Of a DNA stretch of 64,000 bases, positions 58,088 through 64,000 are shown piece by piece. The position numbers and the translations under genes were made by a program. The stretch is taken from NCBI RefSeq assembly GCF_900169505.1, contig NZ_LT827021.1, forward strand, positions 1,364,001-1,428,000, given 5' to 3'. The notes below the pieces were generated by a model. That model worked only from the letters and a program-made list of their open reading frames with translations. It made no database searches and had not been told where the DNA came from. Within the stretch, counting starts at the first letter, position 1; each line of letters opens with the position of its first letter. This DNA comes from Arabiibacter massiliensis. Lineage in GTDB: Bacteria > Actinomycetota > Coriobacteriia > Coriobacteriales > Eggerthellaceae.

Positions 58088-58182
58088 TATTCCCGATCGG
58101 TAATATCTTTGGCGATTGCAGAATACTATTACCGATCGGGAATAGTCAAGGGATCGCAGCGTTTTCGTTACCGATCGGGAAC
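58088..58182. promoter_or_regulatory. Three HipB-type operators
   Basis: TATTCCCGATCGGTAATA (58088-58105), TATTACCGATCGGGAATA (58127-58144) and GTTACCGATCGGGAAC (58167-58182) share the core CCGATCGG. Centre spacings are about 39 bp, close to four helical turns, suited to cooperative binding. Operator 1 is at the ribosome binding site of hipB. Confidence 0.8.
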
Positions 58183-58191
58183 GCCGCCTGT

Positions 58192-58599
58192 TCACGCCCT
58201 CCCGGCTACGAGCTTCTTCTGGGCGAGGCGGGCCTCCACGAGCGCTAAGATGTCGTCGTCGGCCATGCCGGCGTTGGCGCACGTGCGGATGAGGTCGTCC
58301 ACCAGAAGCTCCACGGCGGTGTCGGTGGCGCGCGCAGCGCCCACGTCGTGGCGCTCGGTCACGAACGTGCCCCTGCCCTTGCGCGTGGAGATGTAGCCCT
58401 CGCGCTCCAGGTCCATGTAGGCGCGGTTCACGGTGTTGTAGCTGATGTCCAGGTCGATGGCCAGCGAGCGCACCGTGGGCAGCTGGTCGCCCACCCCGAA
58501 CTCCCCCGCCCCTATGAGGTAGGCGATGCGGTTCTTCACTTGGATCCACACGGGCAGGCCGCTGTTGTAGTCGATCTCGAAGGAGGCGAGCGGGTTCAT
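58192..58599 (-). CDS. Short GntR-family (YtrA-type) regulator, module 2
   Basis: The 135-residue regulator parallels the module 1 protein: LPVWIQVKNRIAYLIGAGEF, LPTVRSLAIDLDISYNTVNR and AYMDLEREGYISTRKGRGTF for the winged helix, and a short helical end (VELLVDDLIRTCANAGMADD). Here it is the last gene, seven bases after the slipin stop, while in module 1 it precedes the slipin gene. It probably autoregulates the module; a candidate site lies before the first gene near 60540-60571. No effector domain is present. Confidence 0.9.
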   Translation of the reverse strand: MNPLASFEIDYNSGLPVWIQVKNRIAYLIGAGEFGVGDQLPTVRSLAIDLDISYNTVNRAYMDLEREGYISTRKGRGTFVTERHDVGAARATDTAVELLVDDLIRTCANAGMADDDILALVEARLAQKKLVAGRA

Positions 58600-58606
58600 G
58601 GGAGGC

Positions 58607-59575
58607 CTATCTCTCAGTCGGACGGTTACCGTTCATCATAGCACTATCCGTGAAGCCGTCGCTCATGGCGCTCGGCAGCGTGACCACGGCGCCCTTCGAC
58701 TTCTTCACCGTGTCGTACTGCATGAGCAGGGTGCGCAGGCGCAGCGCCGCCTCGGGGTCGCCGTAGACGCGCGCGGCCTCGGCCAGCATCTCGGCCAGCT
58801 CCACCTCCACGCCGGCCACGGTCATGCGCGCGTTCTTCTCACGGTCGGCCTGGGCCTCCAGGCTCATGACCTCCTGCAGCTCGTCGGGAATGACGATGTC
58901 GCGCACCTTCACCGAGATGATGTCCACGCCCCAGCCGGCGGCCTCCTTCTCGATGTCCTCCTTGATCTCCACGTCCAGCTGGTCGCGCCTCAGCGCCACC
59001 TCGGCCACCGTCGAGCGGCCCACGGCCTCGCGCATGGCCGTCTGCGCGAGAAACGACACGGCCGCGTAGTAGTCCTCCACCTCGGTGCACGCCTTCTCGG
59101 CGTCCCACACCACCCAGAACAGCACCGCGTCCACCGTCACCGGCACCAGGTCGGCCGTGAGCGTCTTCTCGGCGTAGAAGGGCGTGGCGATGGTACGCTG
59201 ATCCACGCGGATGGTGCCGTGCTCCACGATGGGGACGGTGAGGTAGAGCCCCGGCCCCACCACGCGATTCAGCTTGCCGAAGCGCAGCACCACCACCTTT
59301 TCCCAGCTCAAGGCGATGTGCACCGACGACAGCGCGAGCGCGCCCACCAGCAGCATGAGCGCCACCGTCTCCACGCCGATGCGGCCCGTGAGCGCGAATC
59401 CCGCGCCGAGCACCGCCGCGCACGACACCGCGAACACGGCGATATTGAAGATAACCGCCCCGTTGCGCGACGATTTGCGCGGCACGTAGGAGGTGGCCGC
59501 GCGGATCTCGGCGTCCTTGTCGCGCACGTCGTACGGCGCGTCCTTCATGATGCGGTCCTTCGAGCGTCGTGCCAT
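58607..59575 (-). CDS. SPFH/slipin (stomatin-like) protein, module 2
   Basis: The ATG at 59575 (MARRSKDRIM) has GAAGGGG upstream and is preferred over an earlier TTG in frame. The 322-residue protein has two hydrophobic segments (VIFNIAVFAVSCAAVLGAGF; VALMLLVGALALSS), an SPFH domain (ALSWEKVVVLRFGKLNRVVG to VDIISVKVRDIVIPDELQEV) and a charged coiled coil (SLEAQADREKNARMTVAGVE). It is homologous to the protein at 47297 over the entire length. Sixteen bases separate it from the NrfD-like gene upstream. Probably a membrane scaffold for that protein (inference). Confidence 0.88.
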   Translation of the reverse strand: MARRSKDRIMKDAPYDVRDKDAEIRAATSYVPRKSSRNGAVIFNIAVFAVSCAAVLGAGFALTGRIGVETVALMLLVGALALSSVHIALSWEKVVVLRFGKLNRVVGPGLYLTVPIVEHGTIRVDQRTIATPFYAEKTLTADLVPVTVDAVLFWVVWDAEKACTEVEDYYAAVSFLAQTAMREAVGRSTVAEVALRRDQLDVEIKEDIEKEAAGWGVDIISVKVRDIVIPDELQEVMSLEAQADREKNARMTVAGVEVELAEMLAEAARVYGDPEAALRLRTLLMQYDTVKKSKGAVVTLPSAMSDGFTDSAMMNGNRPTER

Positions 59576-59591
59576 CCCGCGCACCCCTTCC

Positions 59592-60494
59592 CTATCCCGC
59601 CGCAAGCCCGAACAGGGCCTCCGGCATCTGCGTCACATCGAACAGCCCGGCCTGCACGAAGCAGAGCCGAAGCGCGAACCCGCCCGCCAGCACGAATGCG
59701 GCGATCCACAGAAGCTGCGAGCGGTGGTTGCCGTGCGTGAGGAGGCGCTCCATGGCGAAGGGGACGGCGAGCCCCGCCACCGCCACGCCTCCCCAGAACG
59801 GCGCGGCCAGCTCGCCCGCCAGGAGCGCGAAGGCGGCCGGAGCCGTGCCGCCGTCCATCGCCGCGAGCGCGAGGTAGCCGGCCAGGCACGCGGCCTCGAG
59901 CGCGATGAGCGCCCCGTCCGCCCGCACGAGCCGGGAAAGCGGGCGCACGAACGGCCGGCGCGCCTCCACGAACGCCGCCGCCAGAAGCGCGAGCGCCACC
60001 CCGCACGACAGCGACGAGAGCGTGAACACAACCGGCAGAAGCGGCGTCTGCCAGAACAGCACCGAGGCGAGCCCCTGCAAGAGCACGCCCGTATACGCGG
60101 CCGTGACGAGGCCCGCCGCCAGCCCGAGCGCCGCGAGCGCGAGGCGCGCCCAGCGGGGCGGCCGCGCGTTGTCGAGGAGCGCGAGGCCCGAGAACGCGAG
60201 CGCGCAGACGAGCGCGACCGCAAGCGCGTAGGCGCCCACCACAAGCGGCGTGGGTCGCGGCGTGACGACGAAGGCGAGCACCCGGTCGAACCGCCCCAGG
60301 TCGGCCGCCAGGCATACGATGCCTGCGCCCAGCGTCACGGCGCACAGGGGCCAGGCGCGCTGGAAAAGCTCGTCGGGCAGCCCCGTGCGTCGCGGCCAAG
60401 CGGCCCGCACGGCCTCGAGCACGGCGAGGATCGCAAGCGCGCCGCCGCCGGCCCCGCCCAGGAAGAGATAGCAGGTTATGAGCGAATCGAACAC
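59592..60494 (-). CDS. NrfD-like membrane protein without catalytic partners, module 2
   Basis: I chose the GTG at 60494 (VFDSLITCYLFLGGAGGGAL), with GGGGAG upstream, because the family start falls there; the longer frame adds 42 polar residues. The 300-residue protein has about eight helices, with CLAADLGRFDRVLAFVVTP and PVVFTLSSLSCGVALALLAA matching module 1. No molybdopterin or Fe-S subunit is adjacent. The first gene of an nrfD-slipin-gntR operon. An extended -10 box (TGCTATACT) lies about 80 bp upstream, next to a possible operator. Confidence 0.82.
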   Translation of the reverse strand: MFDSLITCYLFLGGAGGGALAILAVLEAVRAAWPRRTGLPDELFQRAWPLCAVTLGAGIVCLAADLGRFDRVLAFVVTPRPTPLVVGAYALAVALVCALAFSGLALLDNARPPRWARLALAALGLAAGLVTAAYTGVLLQGLASVLFWQTPLLPVVFTLSSLSCGVALALLAAAFVEARRPFVRPLSRLVRADGALIALEAACLAGYLALAAMDGGTAPAAFALLAGELAAPFWGGVAVAGLAVPFAMERLLTHGNHRSQLLWIAAFVLAGGFALRLCFVQAGLFDVTQMPEALFGLAAG

Positions 60495-60539
60495 GCGCTC
60501 CCCGTCCCGCGCAGGACTCCCGCCGCCCGCGCTCGCCCC

Positions 60540-60571
60540 ATTGTCGCAATGTTGCAACGTTTCAAGACAAT
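60540..60571. promoter_or_regulatory. Candidate operator before module 2
   Basis: ATTGTC (60540-60545) and GACAAT (60566-60571) flank GTTGCAAC (60551-60558), giving an imperfect palindrome. On the minus strand the extended -10 TGCTATACT (about 60575-60583) overlaps its upstream edge, suggesting repression at the start site. Confidence 0.35.
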
Positions 60572-60654
60572 CGCAGTATAGCAGACGCCGCGCAAGGGTA
60601 GGTTGAATTTTTAAACGCAACGCTGTTGCGCTTGCTCTTGCAGGCGAAGCCTGG

Positions 60655-60704
60655 AGCCCCTTTCAGCGCGTAGGTCGTAAGGCCTGCCGCTGAAAGGGGC
60701 TTTT
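60655..60704 (+). terminator. Terminator-like hairpin inside the IS left end
   Basis: Perfect 14-bp arms (AGCCCCTTTCAGCG) with a 19-base loop are followed by TTTTCCC. It would block transcription entering the element from outside, a common protective device in IS elements. Confidence 0.7.
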
Positions 60705-60760
60705 CCCTTCTCTTCTACAATCTTTCCCGTGCAGGTTTCCCGGGCGGGAAGGAGGAGGCG

Positions 60761-62119
60761 ATGCCTGAATCGAAGGGAAGGCATCTCACGAAGGAGAACA
60801 GGGAGGTGATCGAGGAGGGGATCCGCAGCCGCGACTCGGCGAGGGCTATCGCCAAGAGGATCGACGTCAGCCCCTCGACCGTGACCCGCGAGGCCAGGGC
60901 GCACAGGACCGTGAGGCAGAGGAAGATGTCGAGGGGCGAGAACGCCTCCGCGAGGTGCGCCAAAAGCCAGTCGTGCCAGGCGAGCGGCACCGCCTGCAAG
61001 AGGTGCTCGACCGCGCTCACGGCATGCAAGAGGTGCAAGACGCGCCCGTGCGTCCTTGCGTGCCCGGACTTCGAGCCCAAGATGTGCCCGACCACGCAGA
61101 AGTGGCCCTACGTCTGCCCCGAGGGCTGCCCGAAGCGCGGGTGGTGCGCCTACCCCAAGTGCTCCTACGACGCGGGCGACGCCCACGCGGCGTACCGCGG
61201 GACGCTGAGCGCGTCGAGGAGCGGCATCTGCATCTCGCAAGAGGAGCTCGACGCGATGAACGCCATCGTCGTCCCCCTCTCCAAGCAGGGGCAGAGCTTC
61301 GAGGCGATCTGGGCCGCGCATGCGGCCGAGCTGCCGGTGTGCGTGCGCAGCGCCTACAACTACCAGGCGAAAGGAGAGGTCGGCCTGACGAGCCTCGACA
61401 TGCCGCGCAAGGCGCGCCTGCTCCCGCGCCGGAAGCCGAATGGGAAGGGCGGGGACGCCGACGCGCCCCGCGAGAGGGTGGACCGCGCGGGGCGCGCCTA
61501 CGCCGACTTCCTCGAGCTCGCCCTCGCCGAGCGCGTCCGCGTCGTGCAGGGCGACTCGGTGGAGGGGTATCAGGGAAACGCCACGGATATTTTGAGCCTG
61601 CACGTCGTCGCCCGCTCCTTCCAATTCTACCTGAAGAAGCGCCATGGCGACCCCGCGGCGGTCGTCGCATGGCTCGACGTCATAGAGCGCGCCTTGGGCT
61701 CGCCTGCGGCTTTCGAGGAGATCTTCGGAATCCTCCTCTTCGACCGAGGGGTCGAGTTCGACGACTGGGCCGGCGTGGAGCGCTCGTGCCTGGTGGAGGG
61801 CGCGCGCCGGGCCCGGGTGTTCTACTGCGACGCGATGCAGTCCAACCAGAAGGCCCAGGCGGAGCGCAACCACGAGCGCCTCAGGCGAATCCTGCCCAAG
61901 CACCGCAGCGACTTCGACGCGCTCAGCGTGTGGGACGTGGCGGTGTGCGCGAGCCACGTGAACTCCTACCCGCTCGCCCGCGCGTCGGGCAAGTGCCCCT
62001 TCGAGGTCGCCGAGGGGCTGATCCCCAGGGTGCTTTTCGACGAGCTGGGCTACGAGCGGGTGCCCGCCGACGAGGTCGTGCTGAAACCGTATCTGATGGC
62101 CCACGCGGTGGAGCAGTAG
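60761..62119 (+). CDS. IS30-family transposase
   Basis: The 452-residue protein has an N-terminal helix-turn-helix (LTKENREVIEEGIRSRDSAR, AIAKRIDVSPSTVTREARAH), a Cys-rich zinc-finger-like segment (about 66-130, eight or more Cys) and an RNase H-like core. The DDE residues are probably Asp in VVQGDSVEGY, Asp in LLFDRGVEFDDW and Glu in QKAQAERNHERLRRILPK, which match the IS30 pattern (TDNGxEF; N-E-N-x-N-x-x-x-R). AGGAGG precedes the ATG. The frame is intact, so the element may be active. Confidence 0.9.
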   Translation: MPESKGRHLTKENREVIEEGIRSRDSARAIAKRIDVSPSTVTREARAHRTVRQRKMSRGENASARCAKSQSCQASGTACKRCSTALTACKRCKTRPCVLACPDFEPKMCPTTQKWPYVCPEGCPKRGWCAYPKCSYDAGDAHAAYRGTLSASRSGICISQEELDAMNAIVVPLSKQGQSFEAIWAAHAAELPVCVRSAYNYQAKGEVGLTSLDMPRKARLLPRRKPNGKGGDADAPRERVDRAGRAYADFLELALAERVRVVQGDSVEGYQGNATDILSLHVVARSFQFYLKKRHGDPAAVVAWLDVIERALGSPAAFEEIFGILLFDRGVEFDDWAGVERSCLVEGARRARVFYCDAMQSNQKAQAERNHERLRRILPKHRSDFDALSVWDVAVCASHVNSYPLARASGKCPFEVAEGLIPRVLFDELGYERVPADEVVLKPYLMAHAVEQ

Positions 62120-62487
62120 CCCGCCGCGCTTCGATAAAGCCCGGGAAGCAGTGCGCGTAAACATATCCTAGATTCCAAGGCCCCGCGCGTTGCGCTTTCC
62201 TCTGCACTTTCCGAGGCGGGGGCCTGCGCGAGCGCGCCCGAATCCTCTCGAGATGCTGTGGGGCAAAGGGCGGTCTGAGGCGGATCGGCGCCGATTGCAA
62301 GGGCAAGCGCAACGCGATTCCCCCTGTTTTGCACGTGAAACCGCAACTGTTGCGATAACTCATGCAGTGTTGCAGCTACTTTTGCAACCAACCGACGCCG
62401 CGCAAGGGCGCGAACAATGGTGGATGATGTGCATCCGATGTGGTACGATTCGAGGCACTTCTATGCGTGCGAACAGGAGAGAGTGCC

Positions 62488-64000
62488 ATGTACCGCAAAA
62501 AGCTCAGCATCGCCTCGCTCGGCCTGGAGCAGCGCGCGCTCGACGCGCTGGCGGCCGTCGAGCCGCTCGACCGCTTCGAGCACGACCTGCGCCGCATCGA
62601 CGCCTTCGACGCCGAGGCACTCGCGACGTGCGACATCGCCGTGGTGGACCTCGCACGCCTTCCGCACGCCTCCGTCCGCGATCTCGCACCGCTCGCCGCG
62701 CGGCGCCGCGAGGAGCGCCCGGGCCGCTTCGGCGCCCTCGCCGTCGTCGCGCCGCAGGACGCCGTCGCAGGCTGGAAGGCCGACGACCTCGCGCTCGTCG
62801 ACGCCGTGTGGCCCTCCCCGCTCGAGCCCGCCCGCGCGGCCTTCGAGCTGGAACGCCTCCTGCGCGCGGCCAAGCAGGAGGCCGATCTGCGCTTTGTCCG
62901 CACCTGCCTGAACACCGCCATCGACTCGACGCCCGAGCTCATCTGGTTCAAGGATGCCCGTGGCGCGCACCTCAAGGTGAACGACGCCTTCTGCGCCACC
63001 GTCGAGAAGACGAAGGAGCAGGTGGAGGGCCGCGGCCACTACTACATCTGGGACATCACGCCCGACGAGTACGCGCAGGGCGAGTACGTGTGCCTGGAAT
63101 CCGAGGACGAGACGATGGCCGCCGGCCGCACGTGCCTGTTCGACGAGCAGGTGAAGACCAAGCGCGGCATGCGGCAGTTCAAGACGTACAAGTCGCCCCT
63201 GTTCGACGAGGACGGCCGCACCATGGGCACGGTGGGCATCGCCCACGATGTCACCGACCTGCACAACATCGCCACCGAGCTGGAGGTGTTCATCAACAGC
63301 ATGCCCTTCGCCATCGTCGTGCTCGATACCGACGACAGCATCATCAACATCAACGACAAGACCGAGGAGTATTTCGCCGTGAAGCGCGCGGAGGTGCTCG
63401 GCGGCAACTTCGACCTGTGGCGGCGGCGCGTGCTCGGCGACGACGTGGTGGACGCGAACGACTTCGCCGACGACAGCTCGTTCTCGGCGCGCATCGCGGG
63501 CGTCGACAAGGTGTTCGAGATCAACGATCGCGCCATCCTCGACGTGTTCGGCAACGAGACCGGCCATCTGCGCATCTACCGCGACGTGACCGTGGAGCGC
63601 GAGCTCGAGCGGCGCGCGATCGAGAACGCCCGCACCGACTACCTGACGGGCCTGTTCAACCGCCGCTACTTCTACGAGTACCTCGAGGAGCGCGGCCGCG
63701 ACGAGCCCCTGGCCATCGTCGCGCTCGATTTGGACGACTTCAAGGGCATCAACGACCGCTTCGGCCACGATGTGGGCGACGAGGCGCTGCTCAAGGCGGG
63801 AACGCTTCTGCGCGAGACGTTCCCCGACGACACGGTCATCCGCTGGGGAGGCGACGAGTTCGTGGTGGCCGCGTTCGGCGAGCGCAGCCTGGCCGACCTG
63901 CGCGCGCGATCGGAGCGGCTGCTCGCGCGCCTCGTGGCCGAGTCGCAAGCCGACGGCGCGCCCCAGGCGGTGAGCGGCAGCATCGGCATCGCCGTCACCG
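62488..64000 (+). CDS. Diguanylate cyclase with PAS domains, 3' end outside window
   Basis: The frame runs from ATG 62488 (GGAGAG upstream) off the window end: 504 codons with no stop. Residues 1-125 look like a degenerate receiver (CDIAVVDLARLP). Two PAS domains follow (STPELIWFKDARGAHLKVND; MPFAIVVLDTDDSIININD), then a GGDEF domain starting YLTGLFNRRYFYEYL, with metal-binding ALDLDDFKGINDRFGHDVGD and active-site WGGDEF (GGDEF at residues 454-458). It should make cyclic di-GMP in response to a PAS signal. No membrane helix is seen. An EAL domain could lie beyond the window. Confidence 0.92.
   Translation, partial: MYRKKLSIASLGLEQRALDALAAVEPLDRFEHDLRRIDAFDAEALATCDIAVVDLARLPHASVRDLAPLAARRREERPGRFGALAVVAPQDAVAGWKADDLALVDAVWPSPLEPARAAFELERLLRAAKQEADLRFVRTCLNTAIDSTPELIWFKDARGAHLKVNDAFCATVEKTKEQVEGRGHYYIWDITPDEYAQGEYVCLESEDETMAAGRTCLFDEQVKTKRGMRQFKTYKSPLFDEDGRTMGTVGIAHDVTDLHNIATELEVFINSMPFAIVVLDTDDSIININDKTEEYFAVKRAEVLGGNFDLWRRRVLGDDVVDANDFADDSSFSARIAGVDKVFEINDRAILDVFGNETGHLRIYRDVTVERELERRAIENARTDYLTGLFNRRYFYEYLEERGRDEPLAIVALDLDDFKGINDRFGHDVGDEALLKAGTLLRETFPDDTVIRWGGDEFVVAAFGERSLADLRARSERLLARLVAESQADGAPQAVSGSIGIAVT

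Larger units (their letters stand above)
60625..62313 (+). mobile_element. IS30-family insertion sequence
   Basis: Terminal inverted repeats GTTGCGCTTGCTCTTGCA (60625-60642) and, in reverse, TGCAAGGGCAAGCGCAAC (62296-62313) match at 17 of 18 positions, giving a 1689-bp element with one transposase gene. No clear short target duplication is visible next to the ends. A hairpin at 60655-60701 lies just inside the left end. Confidence 0.8.

Noticed and set aside
60584..62408. 15-bp direct repeats as target-site duplication of the IS
   Set aside because: They lie 26 and 80 bp outside the 18-bp terminal repeats, and IS30 elements make duplications of only 2-3 bp.

Overview
The window looks like a chromosomal segment of a high-GC, anaerobic, respiratory actinobacterium of the Eggerthella/Gordonibacter type (family Eggerthellaceae). 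This is inferred from the very GC-rich coding sequence, the many TAT-exported molybdopterin and FAD oxidoreductases with NrfD/Fe-S partners and TorD chaperones, the IclR and LuxR regulators beside them, and the housekeeping genes. No rRNA or tRNA gene was seen, and the genus is not proven.

Layout. 1-9.2 kb: the end of a flippase-like membrane protein, a J-domain membrane protein, then purine synthesis on the minus strand (sortase B-purF-purM, purN, an xdhC-like gene, purH) and an uncatalogued 38-residue membrane peptide. 9.2-16.1 kb: a polyphosphate locus (two-domain PPK2, ppx, ppk1), interrupted by a nuclease-like gene bracketed by two inverted copies of a ~140-bp MITE-like element. 16.1-25.2 kb: a two-component system followed by a molybdopterin oxidoreductase/Fe-S/NrfD operon, then an IclR regulator divergent from a secreted flavoprotein reductase. 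25.4-38.2 kb: glmM, hisE, rpoC, rpoB, a tyrosine-phosphatase-like protein, a stand-alone sulfite-oxidase-type dimerisation domain and a lipoprotein.

38.3-60.5 kb is the accessory part. Two paralogous minus-strand operons each encode a TAT molybdopterin oxidoreductase, a four-cluster ferredoxin, NrfD, a small protein with two CX4CH motifs, a DUF4405-like b-type membrane protein and TorD. Their distal genes are nearly identical, but the catalytic genes of operon 2 are divergent and visibly lower in GC. Two copies of a three-gene module (NrfD-like protein without catalytic partners, SPFH/slipin protein, short GntR/YtrA-type regulator) lie between and beyond these operons, with gene order swapped. 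A 25-bp palindrome at module 1 shares TATGACA half-sites with an operator-like cluster at the operon 1 promoter, suggesting that the module regulator also controls that operon. A hipBA pair with three operators and a consensus parS site at the centre of a 50-bp perfect palindrome lie near 56.5-58.2 kb.

60.6-64 kb: an IS30-type insertion sequence with recognisable 18-bp ends, then a PAS-PAS-GGDEF diguanylate cyclase running off the window.

Most notable: (i) the duplicated NrfD-slipin-GntR module and its apparent regulatory link to the molybdoenzyme operons; (ii) a C-terminal extension of RpoC that resembles the RNA polymerase alpha C-terminal domain; (iii) the parS-centred palindrome; (iv) several families of palindromic and 23-bp tandem repeats in intergenic DNA. 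Everything here was read by eye; no database search was run.
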